Assembly: GCA_003140215.1 (NCBI GenBank)
Contig: PLJL01000004.1
Coordinates: 1,271,762 to 1,335,761, forward strand
Length of the DNA stretch: 64,000 nucleotides
Origin: Vulcanimicrobiota bacterium
GTDB lineage: Bacteria; Vulcanimicrobiota; Vulcanimicrobiia; Vulcanimicrobiales; Vulcanimicrobiaceae
Reading direction: 5' to 3'
Shown: positions 28,817-33,503 of the stretch, piece by piece
Layout of the letters: every line of letters begins with the position of its first letter
Position numbering within the stretch: the first letter of the stretch is position 1
Notes under the pieces: model-generated
The model's input: only the letters and a program-made list of their open reading frames with translations
Databases searched by the model: none
Told to the model about the DNA's origin: nothing
Made by a program: the position numbers and the translations under genes

Positions 28817-28938
28817 GTTCGAGGGTGGGCTTGCGCCCCGCGCTCTACCACTGAGCTACGTGCGATGCACGGCGGGAATCGAACCCGCGCCTCTCGTTTA
28901 GCAGACGATAACCTCGGACGTTCGGCCCGCAAGCCGAA
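28817..28938 (-). ncRNA. Y-RNA-like element 1 with circularly permuted tRNA-like module
   Basis: Read on the minus strand. It begins with hairpin TTCGGC-TTGCGG-GCCGAA (28938-28921), then stem strand GTCCGAGG (28919-28912), which pairs with CCTCGAAC (28824-28817) with one mismatch. Inside, in order, are TCGT-CTGCTAA-ACGA (28908-28894), a T arm GCGGG-TTCGATT-CCCGC (28888-28872), a CGTGC-ATC-GCACG hairpin equal to a closed acceptor stem (28871-28859), and a D arm GCTC-AGTGGTA-GAGC (28856-28842). This is a tRNA read in permuted order, as in YrlA-type bacterial Y RNAs. The GTCCGAGGTTATC block resembles the Ro-binding strand of Y RNAs. Position next to Ro60 supports the call. Confidence 0.75.
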
Positions 28939-28955
28939 ACCGTGGACGAGCGATT

Positions 28956-29053
28956 GTTCGAGGAGTGAGGCTCACCCGTAGCGGACTCGCCCCATGCGCT
29001 TTCGCGCGGTCGTGAGGAACGATAACCTCGAACGTCCGGCCCACGGCGGCCGG
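28956..29053 (-). ncRNA. Y-RNA-like element 2
   Basis: Same architecture as element 1: a leading hairpin CCGGCC-GCCGTG-GGCCGG (29053-29036), then GTTCGAGG (29033-29026) perfectly paired with CCTCGAAC (28963-28956). GAGGTTATCGT is shared with element 1, and the 3' flank CTCGAACA is also shared. The interior differs: CTCAC pairs with GTGAG and encloses a GCGC-GAAA-GCGC hairpin, with no tRNA-like arms. Likely a second Ro60-bound RNA with a different effector domain. Confidence 0.68.
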
Positions 29054-29085
29054 CTTATGATTGTGAGGACTCGCAGACGAATGGT

Positions 29086-29208
29086 GGTGCGGGAGCAGGA
29101 CGACACCTCGCGTCCCTCGCCGACATTGCGCGGCTTGCGCCGCACGCCGCCTTTTGGATTCGAACCAGTAGCTTCCAGAGAACCCGCACCGTCCGGCCCG
29201 CGAGCCGG
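29086..29208 (-). ncRNA. Y-RNA-like element 3
   Basis: Begins directly after the rtcB stop with hairpin CCGGC-TCGCGG-GCCGG (29208-29193), then GGTGCGGG (29190-29183) perfectly paired with CCCGCACC (29093-29086). The stem sequence differs from elements 1 and 2, yet pairing is retained in the same place, which suggests compensatory change. The interior carries a T-loop-like GGTTCGAATCC (29167-29157) and a GCGGC-GCAA-GCCGC hairpin (29143-29130). Third of three tandem elements between rtcB and rsr. Confidence 0.62.
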
Positions 29209-29210
29209 GG

Positions 29211-30401
29211 TCAGCCCTTGATGCAGACCACCTGGCGGAGCGTGTGTACGATCCGTACCAGATCGTGCTGCGCCGCCATGACGTCGTCGATGTCCTTGTA
29301 CGCGGACGGTGCCTCGTCGAGGACGCCCGCGTCCTTGCGGCATTCGACGCCGTGCGTCTCGCGCGCGAGATCCTTGAGCGTGAGCGTGCGCATCGCCTCG
29401 CCGCGGCTCATCCGGCGGCCGGCGCCGTGCGAGCACGACTCGAACGATTCCGGATTGCCGAGACCGCGCACGACGAACGAGCGCGCGCCCATCGAGCCGG
29501 GGATGAAGCCGAGCTCGTCGAGGCCGGCGCGGACCGCACCCTTGCGCGTCACGTACACGTCGGCACCGAAGTGCCGTTCGCGCGCGACGTAGTTGTGGTG
29601 GCAGTTCACGACGGTCTCGGCGCGCGCGAAGCGCGGCAGCTTGACCTTGCCGTCGCGCAGCGCCTCGAGCGCGTTCTCCATCATGATCTCGCGGTTGGTG
29701 CGAGCGTAGTCCTGCGCCCAGCCTACCGCGTCCACGTAGGCGTCGAACGCCGGCGTGTTCTCGGTGAGGTGGGCGAGGTCGCGATCGGCGATCGTGACGC
29801 CGGCGCGCTCGAGCTCCTCGTGCGCGCGCTCGATGTAGAACGAGCCGATGCGATTGCCCGCGCCGCGCGAGCCCGAGTGCAGGACGAGCCAGACGTCGCC
29901 CGCTTCGTCGAGGCAGACCTCGCAGAAGTGGTTGCCGCCGCCCATCGTGCCGAGCTGCTCGCGCACGTTGCGGGTCGAGACCTTCGGCGCGCGCTCGACC
30001 ACGCGGTCGTAGCGCTCGCCGAGGTCGGCCTTCCACGCGCGCTCCGCCGCCGGCGTCGCATCGCGGTGAGCCGCCTTACCGACCGGCACCACGTGCTCGA
30101 TCGCGTTGCGAACGCCGCGGAGGTCCGTCGGAAGGTCCTCGGCGCGCAGGGTGAGCTTCTGCGCGATCATGCCGCAGCCGATGTCGACGCCGACCGCGGC
30201 CGGCACGATCGCACCGATCGTCGGGATGACGCTGCCTACGGTCGCGCCACGGCCGAGGTGCACGTCCGGCATCACCGCGACGTGCGAGTGCACGAACGGC
30301 AGCGAGGCCATGTTGGCGACCTGCTTGCGCGCGTTCTCGTCGAACTCGACGCCGTCGACCCACGCCTTGATCGGGTGGCCGGCGTTCTCGATCACTTCCA
30401 C
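29211..30401 (-). CDS. rtcB: RNA-splicing ligase RtcB
   Basis: 396 aa from GTG 30401, chosen because AAAGGAGG lies 8-9 bases upstream. RtcB joins 2',3'-cyclic-phosphate or 3'-phosphate RNA ends to 5'-OH ends using GTP and Mn2+, as in tRNA repair and splicing. Metal and catalytic blocks are visible: VDIGCGM at 72-78, GGGNHFCEV, HSGSRGAGN, NCHHNYV and SHGAGRRMSRGEA, whose His is guanylylated in known RtcBs. The C-terminus LRQVVCIKG is intact. It precedes the Y-like RNAs and rsr, and its leader contains a terminator. No rtcA or RtcR regulator is in the window. Confidence 0.96.
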   Translation of the reverse strand: MEVIENAGHPIKAWVDGVEFDENARKQVANMASLPFVHSHVAVMPDVHLGRGATVGSVIPTIGAIVPAAVGVDIGCGMIAQKLTLRAEDLPTDLRGVRNAIEHVVPVGKAAHRDATPAAERAWKADLGERYDRVVERAPKVSTRNVREQLGTMGGGNHFCEVCLDEAGDVWLVLHSGSRGAGNRIGSFYIERAHEELERAGVTIADRDLAHLTENTPAFDAYVDAVGWAQDYARTNREIMMENALEALRDGKVKLPRFARAETVVNCHHNYVARERHFGADVYVTRKGAVRAGLDELGFIPGSMGARSFVVRGLGNPESFESCSHGAGRRMSRGEAMRTLTLKDLARETHGVECRKDAGVLDEAPSAYKDIDDVMAAQHDLVRIVHTLRQVVCIKG

Positions 30402-30407
30402 GGTGAT

Positions 30408-30416
30408 GCCCTCCTT
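30408..30416 (-). promoter_or_regulatory. Strong Shine-Dalgarno of rtcB
   Basis: AAAGGAGGG on the minus strand fixes the GTG start at 30401. The open frame continues upstream through the leader terminator hairpin, so the longer start is unlikely. Confidence 0.75.
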
Positions 30417-30420
30417 TCGG

Positions 30421-30457
30421 AAAAATAAGAAACGGGGTGAGCGCATCGCTCACCCCG
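30421..30457 (-). terminator. Intrinsic terminator in the rtcB leader (probable attenuator)
   Basis: On the minus strand CGGGGTGAGC-GATGC-GCTCACCCCG is a perfect 10-bp stem with a 5-nt loop, followed by TTTCTTATTTTT. It ends only about 20 nt before the rtcB start and lies downstream of the predicted rtcB promoter. No gene sits between promoter and hairpin, so it should act by premature termination. A competing antiterminator is not obvious to me. Confidence 0.72.
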
Positions 30458-30605
30458 CCTTCGGCGTTCGTGGTTTGCGCTCGAGTGTTAGGTTCGGCTC
30501 GCCCCGATCGGCGTGCACGCCGTCAGCGGCTTCCGCGAGGCGGAGCCGTGATTTCGATCGAGGCCGGAGACGTACGATGGTGTTTGCATGATGAACTCGG
30601 GAAGA

Positions 30606-30635
30606 AGCGTACGCGACGATTGCGACCTTTGTCAA
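30606..30635 (-). promoter_or_regulatory. Predicted sigma70-type promoter for rtcB-rsr
   Basis: On the minus strand TTGACA (30635-30630) is followed after 18 bp by TACGCT (30611-30606). Transcription would start near 30599, giving a leader of about 200 nt before rtcB. Confidence 0.5.
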
Positions 30636-30701
30636 GGTGTCGGCGCGCGTTTTTCGACCGGTGTCGATTGTGGAGATCGAAAAAGATTTTATGAGAACCG
30701 C

Positions 30702-30731
30702 TTGACAAGCAGCTAGACTTCGCTCTAGGAT
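30702..30731 (+). promoter_or_regulatory. Predicted sigma70-type promoter for the tRNA array
   Basis: TTGACA (30702-30707), an 18-bp spacer, then TAGGAT (30726-30731). It points toward the array and lies about 67 bp from the divergent rtcB promoter, so the two units may share regulation. Confidence 0.55.
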
Positions 30732-30734
30732 CGG

Positions 30735-30941
30735 TCCGTTATGATGCAACGATCCGCATCGGCCCGCCCATCATCCAAAGGCCACTCGCTATGGTCTTTA
30801 GATTCGTATTGCCTTAGCGCGAATACGTTTGGGCGAGTCGCGGCGAAGCCGGAAGGCATCGTCGTATCGTAGCTGTCGCACCGGAGCTCTTGTAGGTTTA
30901 CGAGGGGATCGGCGCACAGCCGGTCCCCTCGGTCGTTTCCT
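30735..30941 (+). other. Structured leader of the tRNA array
   Basis: No gene is supported here. Three hairpins can be drawn: AAAGGCCA with TGGTCTTT (30777-30799), CGTATT with AATACG (30805-30827), and CGAGGGGA with TCCCCTCG (30901-30931), the last enclosing a CGGC/GCCG stem. They may guide processing of the polycistronic tRNA precursor or control its transcription. Confidence 0.4.
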
Positions 30942-31009
30942 GGGTCCGTGTCGTGGCGACGGGCGCGATTCCAACCCGCGCAGTGGGCGTTCGACTCGTC
31001 CCGGACCCG
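30942..31009 (+). tRNA. tRNA-Trp(CCA), reduced D arm
   Basis: Acceptor GGGTCCG pairs with CGGACCC. Anticodon loop TTCCAAC gives CCA. T arm GGGCG-TTCGACT-CGTCC. The D arm is only GTCG-TGG-CGAC, with a 3-nt loop, so D-loop/T-loop contact would be lost. Discriminator G, followed by CA rather than CCA. Confidence 0.75.
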
Positions 31010-31013
31010 CATG

Positions 31014-31090
31014 GTGGTCGAGGCCGAAGCATTCGAGGCGCTCGCCCGTGACGCGAGCCGAAGTGGGTGAAAGTCCCATCGGCCACCCCA
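31014..31090 (+). tRNA. tRNA-His(GTG) with extra G-1 and C33
   Basis: Eight-pair acceptor GTGGTCGA/TCGGCCAC includes the G-1:C73 pair diagnostic for tRNA-His. Anticodon stem CTCGC/GCGAG encloses CCGTGAC, so position 33 is C. The T loop TGAAAGT is non-canonical. It is followed by CCCA. Confidence 0.8.
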
Positions 31091-31408
31091 AGTATTTTCG
31101 ACGTGCACGCTCGTGCACGTGTAGTTCAACGCGTCCTTTGAAAACTGCATACGTTCATCGCAACTATCGCGCGAGACTCTCGTGCGGCGCACAGGCACGC
31201 GCCGCGCCGTTGAGCCGATCTCGCGCGCCCCGGCGGCCGGGGCAACGTCGTGCGCCCGGCGAGAGGGGAGCGGCGAGGTCGCAATCTTCGTTCCCAGGAC
31301 CGCGTGTTCACGGTGAGCCGCGCGGTCCGCCGGCGCCGTCGTGGAGTGACGTGCGCGAAAGCACTGTGTCGTGGTGGTCCGCGACCCCGTGCAGCTCACC
31401 GTGTCTTT
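31091..31408 (+). ncRNA. Structured spacer in the tRNA array, possible non-coding RNA
   Basis: A 318-bp gap in an otherwise tight array. It holds a perfect hairpin ACGTGCAC-GCTC-GTGCACGT (31101-31120), GGACCGCG pairing with CGCGGTCC (31297-31328), and a 10-bp long-range pair CACGGTGAGC (31309-31318) with GCTCACCGTG (31394-31403), which encloses a GTGC-GCGAAA-GCAC hairpin. The last two compete. No reading frame is convincing. It could be another Y-like RNA or a processing element. Confidence 0.4.
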
Positions 31409-31497
31409 GGAACGGTGGCCGAGTGGTAAGGCAGCGCGCTGCTATCGCGTCGAAGCTCGCAAGAGCTGCTCAGGTTCGAGTCCTGACCGTTCCGCCA
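31409..31497 (+). tRNA. tRNA-Ser(GCT)
   Basis: Class II tRNA. Acceptor GGAACGG/CCGTTCC, anticodon stem GCGCG/CGCGT with loop CTGCTAT, long variable arm AGCTC-GCAA-GAGCT, T arm TCAGG-TTCGAGT-CCTGA, discriminator G and encoded CCA. Confidence 0.9.
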
Positions 31498-31499
31498 AT

Positions 31500-31575
31500 C
31501 GGGAGTTAGCTGAGACAGTTGTAGCGCGGGTTTGAAGCACCCGAGACGCGGATGCGAGCGCCGCACTCCCGGCCA
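31500..31575 (+). tRNA. tRNA-Phe(GAA), abnormal T loop
   Basis: Acceptor CGGGAGT/ACTCCCG, anticodon stem CGGGT/ACCCG with loop TTGAAGC, encoded CCA. The T loop is TGCGAGC instead of TTCRANY, with a mismatched last T-stem pair. Confidence 0.8.
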
Positions 31576-31579
31576 ATTC

Positions 31580-31654
31580 GCCCCCGTAGCTAAGCGGAAA
31601 AGCGACGGCCTACGAAGCCGTTCATCGGCGGTTCAAATCCGCCCGGGGGTCCCA
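31580..31654 (+). tRNA. tRNA-Arg(ACG)
   Basis: Acceptor GCCCCCG/CGGGGGT, anticodon stem ACGGC/GCCGT with loop CTACGAA, T arm GGCGG-TTCAAAT-CCGCC, encoded CCA. A34 would need conversion to inosine by TadA. Confidence 0.9.
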
Positions 31655-31657
31655 TCT

Positions 31658-31731
31658 GGGCTGCCATGTTCCAAGGCTGGCGAACCTCACTTGCAATGAG
31701 GTTGTGTAGGGTTCGATACCCTAGCGGTCCA
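31658..31731 (+). tRNA. tRNA-Ala(TGC)
   Basis: Acceptor GGGCTGC/GCGGTCC keeps the G3:U70 identity pair of tRNA-Ala and A73. Anticodon stem CCTCA/TGAGG with loop CTTGCAA. T arm TAGGG-TTCGATA-CCCTA. The D arm pairs poorly. It is followed by CTA rather than CCA. Confidence 0.8.
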
Positions 31732-31749
31732 CTAAACATCATCTGACGA

Positions 31750-31823
31750 TCCCGAGTGGTCCAACGGTACGACGTCCGATTGTTAATCGGAAAAACTCAG
31801 TTCGAGTCTGAGCTTGGGAGCCA
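31750..31823 (+). tRNA. tRNA-Asn(GTT)
   Basis: Acceptor TCCCGAG/CTTGGGA, anticodon stem TCCGA/TCGGA with loop TTGTTAA, T arm CTCAG-TTCGAGT-CTGAG, discriminator G and encoded CCA. Confidence 0.9.
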
Positions 31824-31824
31824 C

Positions 31825-31900
31825 GCCGGCGTAGACCAACGGCAGAGTCAACAGGTCGAGGGCCTGTAGAGTGCGAGTTCAAATCTCGCCGCCGGTACCA
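31825..31900 (+). tRNA. tRNA with Leu anticodon GAG, class I, C33
   Basis: Acceptor GCCGGCG/CGCCGGT, anticodon stem ACAGG/CCTGT with loop TCGAGGG (C33), T arm GCGAG-TTCAAAT-CTCGC, CCA encoded. The 5-nt variable loop is unlike normal bacterial tRNA-Leu, which has a long arm. Confidence 0.8.
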
Positions 31901-31903
31901 TTT

Positions 31904-31979
31904 GCCGCTCTCGCTCAACGGTAGAAGCAACGCACCCAGGCTGCGTCAAGTCTCGGTTCAAATCCGAGGAGCGGTACCA
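31904..31979 (+). tRNA. tRNA with Leu anticodon CAG, class I, C33
   Basis: Acceptor GCCGCTC/GAGCGGT, anticodon stem ACGCA/TGCGT with loop CCCAGGC (C33), T arm CTCGG-TTCAAAT-CCGAG, CCA encoded. Short variable loop CAAGT. Confidence 0.8.
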
Positions 31980-31981
31980 AC

Positions 31982-32056
31982 GTCGTCGTAGACCAATGTA
32001 GAGTCAGCGCACTCAAAATGCGTTCAGTCTCGGTTCGAGTCCGAGCGGCGACACCA
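31982..32056 (+). tRNA. tRNA with Leu anticodon CAA, class I
   Basis: Acceptor GTCGTCG/CGGCGAC, anticodon stem GCGCA/TGCGT with loop CTCAAAA, T arm CTCGG-TTCGAGT-CCGAG, A73 and CCA. Short variable loop TCAGT; third Leu anticodon without a long arm. Confidence 0.82.
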
Positions 32057-32057
32057 C

Positions 32058-32145
32058 GCCTGAGATGTCCCGTTTGGGAGGGACGGCGGATTGTAAACCC
32101 GTCGCGCTTGTCGCACTGTCGGTTCAAATCCGACTTCAGGCACCA
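32058..32145 (+). tRNA. tRNA-Tyr(GTA)
   Basis: Class II. Acceptor GCCTGAG/TTCAGGC, D arm GTCCC/GGGAC, loop TTGTAAA with an A-C mismatch at the base of the loop, long variable arm, T arm GTCGG-TTCAAAT-CCGAC, encoded CCA. Confidence 0.82.
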
Positions 32146-32147
32146 TT

Positions 32148-32213
32148 GCGGGCACGCAGAGTGCGAAGTGGGTCTCATAAGTCCACGAGCGAGGGGCAGT
32201 TCCTCGGCCCGCA
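32148..32213 (+). tRNA. tRNA-Met-like (CAT), D-arm reduced
   Basis: Only 66 nt. Acceptor GCGGGC/GCCCGC, anticodon stem TGGGT/GTCCA with loop CTCATAA. The D arm is reduced to CGC-AGAGT-GCG, and the T arm CGAGG-GGCAGTT-CCTCG has a non-canonical loop. TCCA follows the discriminator. It resembles an organelle-style minimal tRNA or a decaying copy. Confidence 0.6.
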
Positions 32214-32218
32214 TCCAC

Positions 32219-32295
32219 ACCTCTATAGCTCAGCGGCCTAGAGCACCCGGCTCATAACCGGAAAGTCCGTGGTTCGACTCCACGTAGAGGTACCA
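32219..32295 (+). tRNA. tRNA-Met(CAT) (or Ile2)
   Basis: Acceptor ACCTCTA/TAGAGGT, D stem GCTC/GAGC, loop CTCATAA, T arm CGTGG-TTCGACT-CCACG, A73 and CCA. The sequence alone does not show whether C34 is lysidinylated to read Ile codons. Confidence 0.88.
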
Positions 32296-32296
32296 T

Positions 32297-32374
32297 CTGG
32301 GCATAGCGGAGCTTGGTCACCGCGCTCCCCTCGGGCGGGAGAGAACGCAGGTTCGAATCCTGCTGCCCAGGCCA
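32297..32374 (+). tRNA. tRNA-Pro(CGG) copy a
   Basis: Acceptor CTGGGCA/TGCCCAG, D stem GCGG/CCGC, anticodon stem CTCCC/GGGAG with loop CTCGGGC, T arm GCAGG-TTCGAAT-CCTGC, CCA encoded. G37 as in genuine tRNA-Pro. Confidence 0.88.
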
Positions 32375-32380
32375 TTTGTC

Positions 32381-32452
32381 GCGCGCGCAGCTCGACGGAC
32401 GAGCCCCGGCCTTCTAAGCCGGCGAATGCGGGTTCGACTCCCGCCGCGCGTT
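32381..32452 (+). tRNA. tRNA-Arg(TCT), no encoded CCA
   Basis: Acceptor GCGCGCG/CGCGCGT, D stem GCTC/GAGC, anticodon stem CCGGC/GCCGG with loop CTTCTAA, T arm GCGGG-TTCGACT-CCCGC. Followed by GTG. Confidence 0.85.
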
Positions 32453-32454
32453 GT

Positions 32455-32525
32455 GTCCGCGTAGCTCACCGGCAGAGCAGCACGTTGGTATCGTGCCGAC
32501 AGCGGTTCGACTCCGCTCGCGGGCT
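32455..32525 (+). tRNA. tRNA-Thr(GGT), no encoded CCA
   Basis: Acceptor GTCCGCG/CGCGGGC, D stem GCTC/GAGC, anticodon stem GCACG/CGTGC with loop TTGGTAT, T arm AGCGG-TTCGACT-CCGCT. Followed by TAT. Confidence 0.85.
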
Positions 32526-32528
32526 TAT

Positions 32529-32607
32529 CTGGGCGTAGGGAAGCCAGGTCATCCCGCCTGCCTCGGACGCAGGAGCATCGCGAGTTCGAATCTCGCCGCC
32601 CAGACCA
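32529..32607 (+). tRNA. tRNA-Pro(CGG) copy b
   Basis: Acceptor CTGGGCG/CGCCCAG, D stem GGGA/TCCC, anticodon stem CCTGC/GCAGG with loop CTCGGAC (same anticodon as copy a but A37), T arm GCGAG-TTCGAAT-CTCGC, CCA encoded. Paralogue of copy a. Confidence 0.85.
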
Positions 32608-32608
32608 T

Positions 32609-32683
32609 CTCCCCGTAGCTCAGCGGAAGAGCGCCGCTTTCCGAAGGCGGGCGCCGGCGGTTCGAATCCGTCCGGGGAGACCA
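32609..32683 (+). tRNA. tRNA-Arg(CCG)
   Basis: Acceptor CTCCCCG/CGGGGAG, D stem GCTC/GAGC, anticodon stem CCGCT/GGCGG with loop TTCCGAA, T arm GGCGG-TTCGAAT-CCGTC, A73 and CCA. Confidence 0.88.
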
Positions 32684-32687
32684 TCGC

Positions 32688-32761
32688 TCCGGGATCGTCC
32701 AGTGGCAGGACGCGAGCCTTTGGCACTCGCTACGCTCGTTCGATTCGAGCTCCCGGAGCCA
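32688..32761 (+). tRNA. tRNA-Gln(TTG)
   Basis: Acceptor TCCGGGA/TCCCGGA, D stem GTCC/GGAC, anticodon stem CGAGC/ACTCG with a C-A closing mismatch, loop CTTTGGC, T arm GCTCG-TTCGATT-CGAGC, G73 and CCA. Confidence 0.85.
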
Positions 32762-32767
32762 ACCAAT

Positions 32768-32843
32768 GCCGGCGGAGCTCGAGTGACAGAGCCGCGGATT
32801 TTTAATCCGAATGGTGCGGGTTTGAGCCCCGCCGCCGGCACCA
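32768..32843 (+). tRNA. tRNA-Lys(TTT), T loop with T56
   Basis: Acceptor GCCGGCG/CGCCGGC, D stem GCTC/GAGC, loop TTTTTAA on CGGA/TCCG, T arm GCGGG-TTTGAGC-CCCGC. Position 56 is T rather than the near-invariant C. CCA encoded. Confidence 0.82.
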
Positions 32844-32848
32844 CACGA

Positions 32849-32922
32849 TCCGAGATCAGCCAACGGCAGGCTGCGAGGTTCTGAGCCTCGTCATCGTCGT
32901 TCGAATCGACGTCTCGGAGCCA
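32849..32922 (+). tRNA. tRNA-Gln(CTG)
   Basis: Acceptor TCCGAGA/TCTCGGA, D stem AGCC/GGCT, anticodon stem CGAGG/CCTCG with loop TTCTGAG, T arm CGTCG-TTCGAAT-CGACG, G73 and CCA. Confidence 0.88.
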
Positions 32923-32923
32923 T

Positions 32924-32999
32924 GCGCGCGAAGCAAACGTGGAATTGCGCCGGACCCTTACTCCGGCAATGCTCGGTTCGAATCCGAGCGCGCGCACCA
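32924..32999 (+). tRNA. tRNA-Lys(CTT), C33
   Basis: Acceptor GCGCGCG/CGCGCGC, D stem GCAA/TTGC, anticodon stem CCGGA/TCCGG with loop CCCTTAC (C33), T arm CTCGG-TTCGAAT-CCGAG, A73 and CCA. Confidence 0.85.
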
Positions 33000-33002
33000 A
33001 AT

Positions 33003-33077
33003 GACGCAGTAGGAAAGTGGGAATCCGGCGAGCTGCATCCTCGCCAAGAACGTGTTCGATTCACGTCTGCGTCTCCA
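33003..33077 (+). tRNA. tRNA-Cys(GCA)
   Basis: Acceptor GACGCAG/CTGCGTC, anticodon stem GCGAG/CTCGC with loop CTGCATC, T arm ACGTG-TTCGATT-CACGT, discriminator T (U73, a tRNA-Cys determinant) and CCA. Confidence 0.88.
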
Positions 33078-33078
33078 T

Positions 33079-33155
33079 GCCGGTGTAGCTCGCCTCGGAA
33101 GAGCGGTCGCCCCGTAAGCGACAGGCAATCGGTTCGAATCCGATCACCGGCTCCA
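33079..33155 (+). tRNA. tRNA-Thr(CGT), C33
   Basis: Acceptor GCCGGTG/CACCGGC, D stem GCTC/GAGC, anticodon stem GTCGC/GCGAC with loop CCCGTAA (C33), T arm ATCGG-TTCGAAT-CCGAT, CCA encoded. Confidence 0.85.
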
Positions 33156-33166
33156 ACTCTCTTCTC

Positions 33167-33255
33167 GGAAGGTGCCGGACAGTGGTGTCCAGGCGGTCCT
33201 GAAAACCGTGGGGGCGTGATGAGCGCTCGGCGTTCGATTCGTCCACCTTCCTCCA
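33167..33255 (+). tRNA. tRNA-Ser(TGA), C33
   Basis: Class II. Acceptor GGAAGGT/ACCTTCC, anticodon stem GCGGT/ACCGT with loop CCTGAAA (C33), long variable arm, T loop TTCGATT on a stem with one mismatch, CCA encoded. Confidence 0.82.
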
Positions 33256-33256
33256 G

Positions 33257-33331
33257 GGTCTCGTAGTGTAGTGGACTGCACCGCTGATTGTCGATCAGCT
33301 AGTACGAGTTCGATCCTCGTCGAGGCCGCCA
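33257..33331 (+). tRNA. tRNA-Asp(GTC)
   Basis: Acceptor GGTCTCG/CGAGGCC, D stem GTGT/GCAC, anticodon stem GCTGA/TCAGC with loop TTGTCGA, T arm ACGAG-TTCGATC-CTCGT, G73 and CCA. Confidence 0.88.
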
Positions 33332-33332
33332 T

Positions 33333-33408
33333 ATCGGGGAATGCAAAGCGTCGCGCGCCCGTGTTTTCACCTCGGTACTAGCCGGTTCGAGTCCGGTCCC
33401 CGATACCA
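33333..33408 (+). tRNA. tRNA-Glu(TTC)
   Basis: Acceptor ATCGGGG/CCCCGAT, anticodon stem CCGTG/CTCGG with one T-T mismatch and loop TTTTCAC, T arm GCCGG-TTCGAGT-CCGGT, CCA encoded. The D arm pairs poorly. Confidence 0.8.
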
Positions 33409-33420
33409 ACGTTTCCTCAG

Positions 33421-33497
33421 TTAGGATACCATGGCGGTCACTTGCTTCGTACCGCGCAGAGTGCCACCACGTTGTCACCGCGGATTTGGTATCCTAA
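33421..33497 (+). repeat. 11-bp inverted repeat closing a tRNA-sized insert before the HNH gene
   Basis: TTAGGATACCA (33421-33431) is the exact reverse complement of TGGTATCCTAA (33487-33497). The enclosed 55 nt can form GCGGT/ACCGC but has no T or D arm, so it is not a normal tRNA. It ends 6 bp before the HNH endonuclease start. It could be a regulatory hairpin, an element end or a small structured RNA. Confidence 0.6.
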
Positions 33498-33503
33498 GGT
33501 TAT

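Noticed and set aside
28744..28932. Longer N-terminus for Ro60, adding 63 codons
   Set aside because: The added codons lie on the D and T arms of Y-like element 1, and a good ribosome site precedes the ATG at 28743.
28817..28938. Functional permuted tRNA gene matured by splicing, as in red algae
   Set aside because: The acceptor strands are closed by only three nucleotides with no room for leader and CCA processing, and the element shares its closing stem with non-tRNA element 2. A Y RNA explanation is simpler.
30450..30749. 99-codon open frame upstream of rtcB as a protein gene or leader peptide
   Set aside because: It overlaps the predicted promoter and the terminator hairpin, lacks a ribosome site and has no recognisable sequence.
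30829..33266. Several open frames of 60-226 codons across the tRNA array
   Set aside because: Their sequences are translations of tRNA arms (for example repeated GFEP/SNR-type peptides from T loops). The tRNA folds explain them fully.
33421..33497. An additional tRNA before the HNH gene
   Set aside because: The closing stem is tRNA-like in size, but there is no T arm, D arm or 7-nt anticodon loop.
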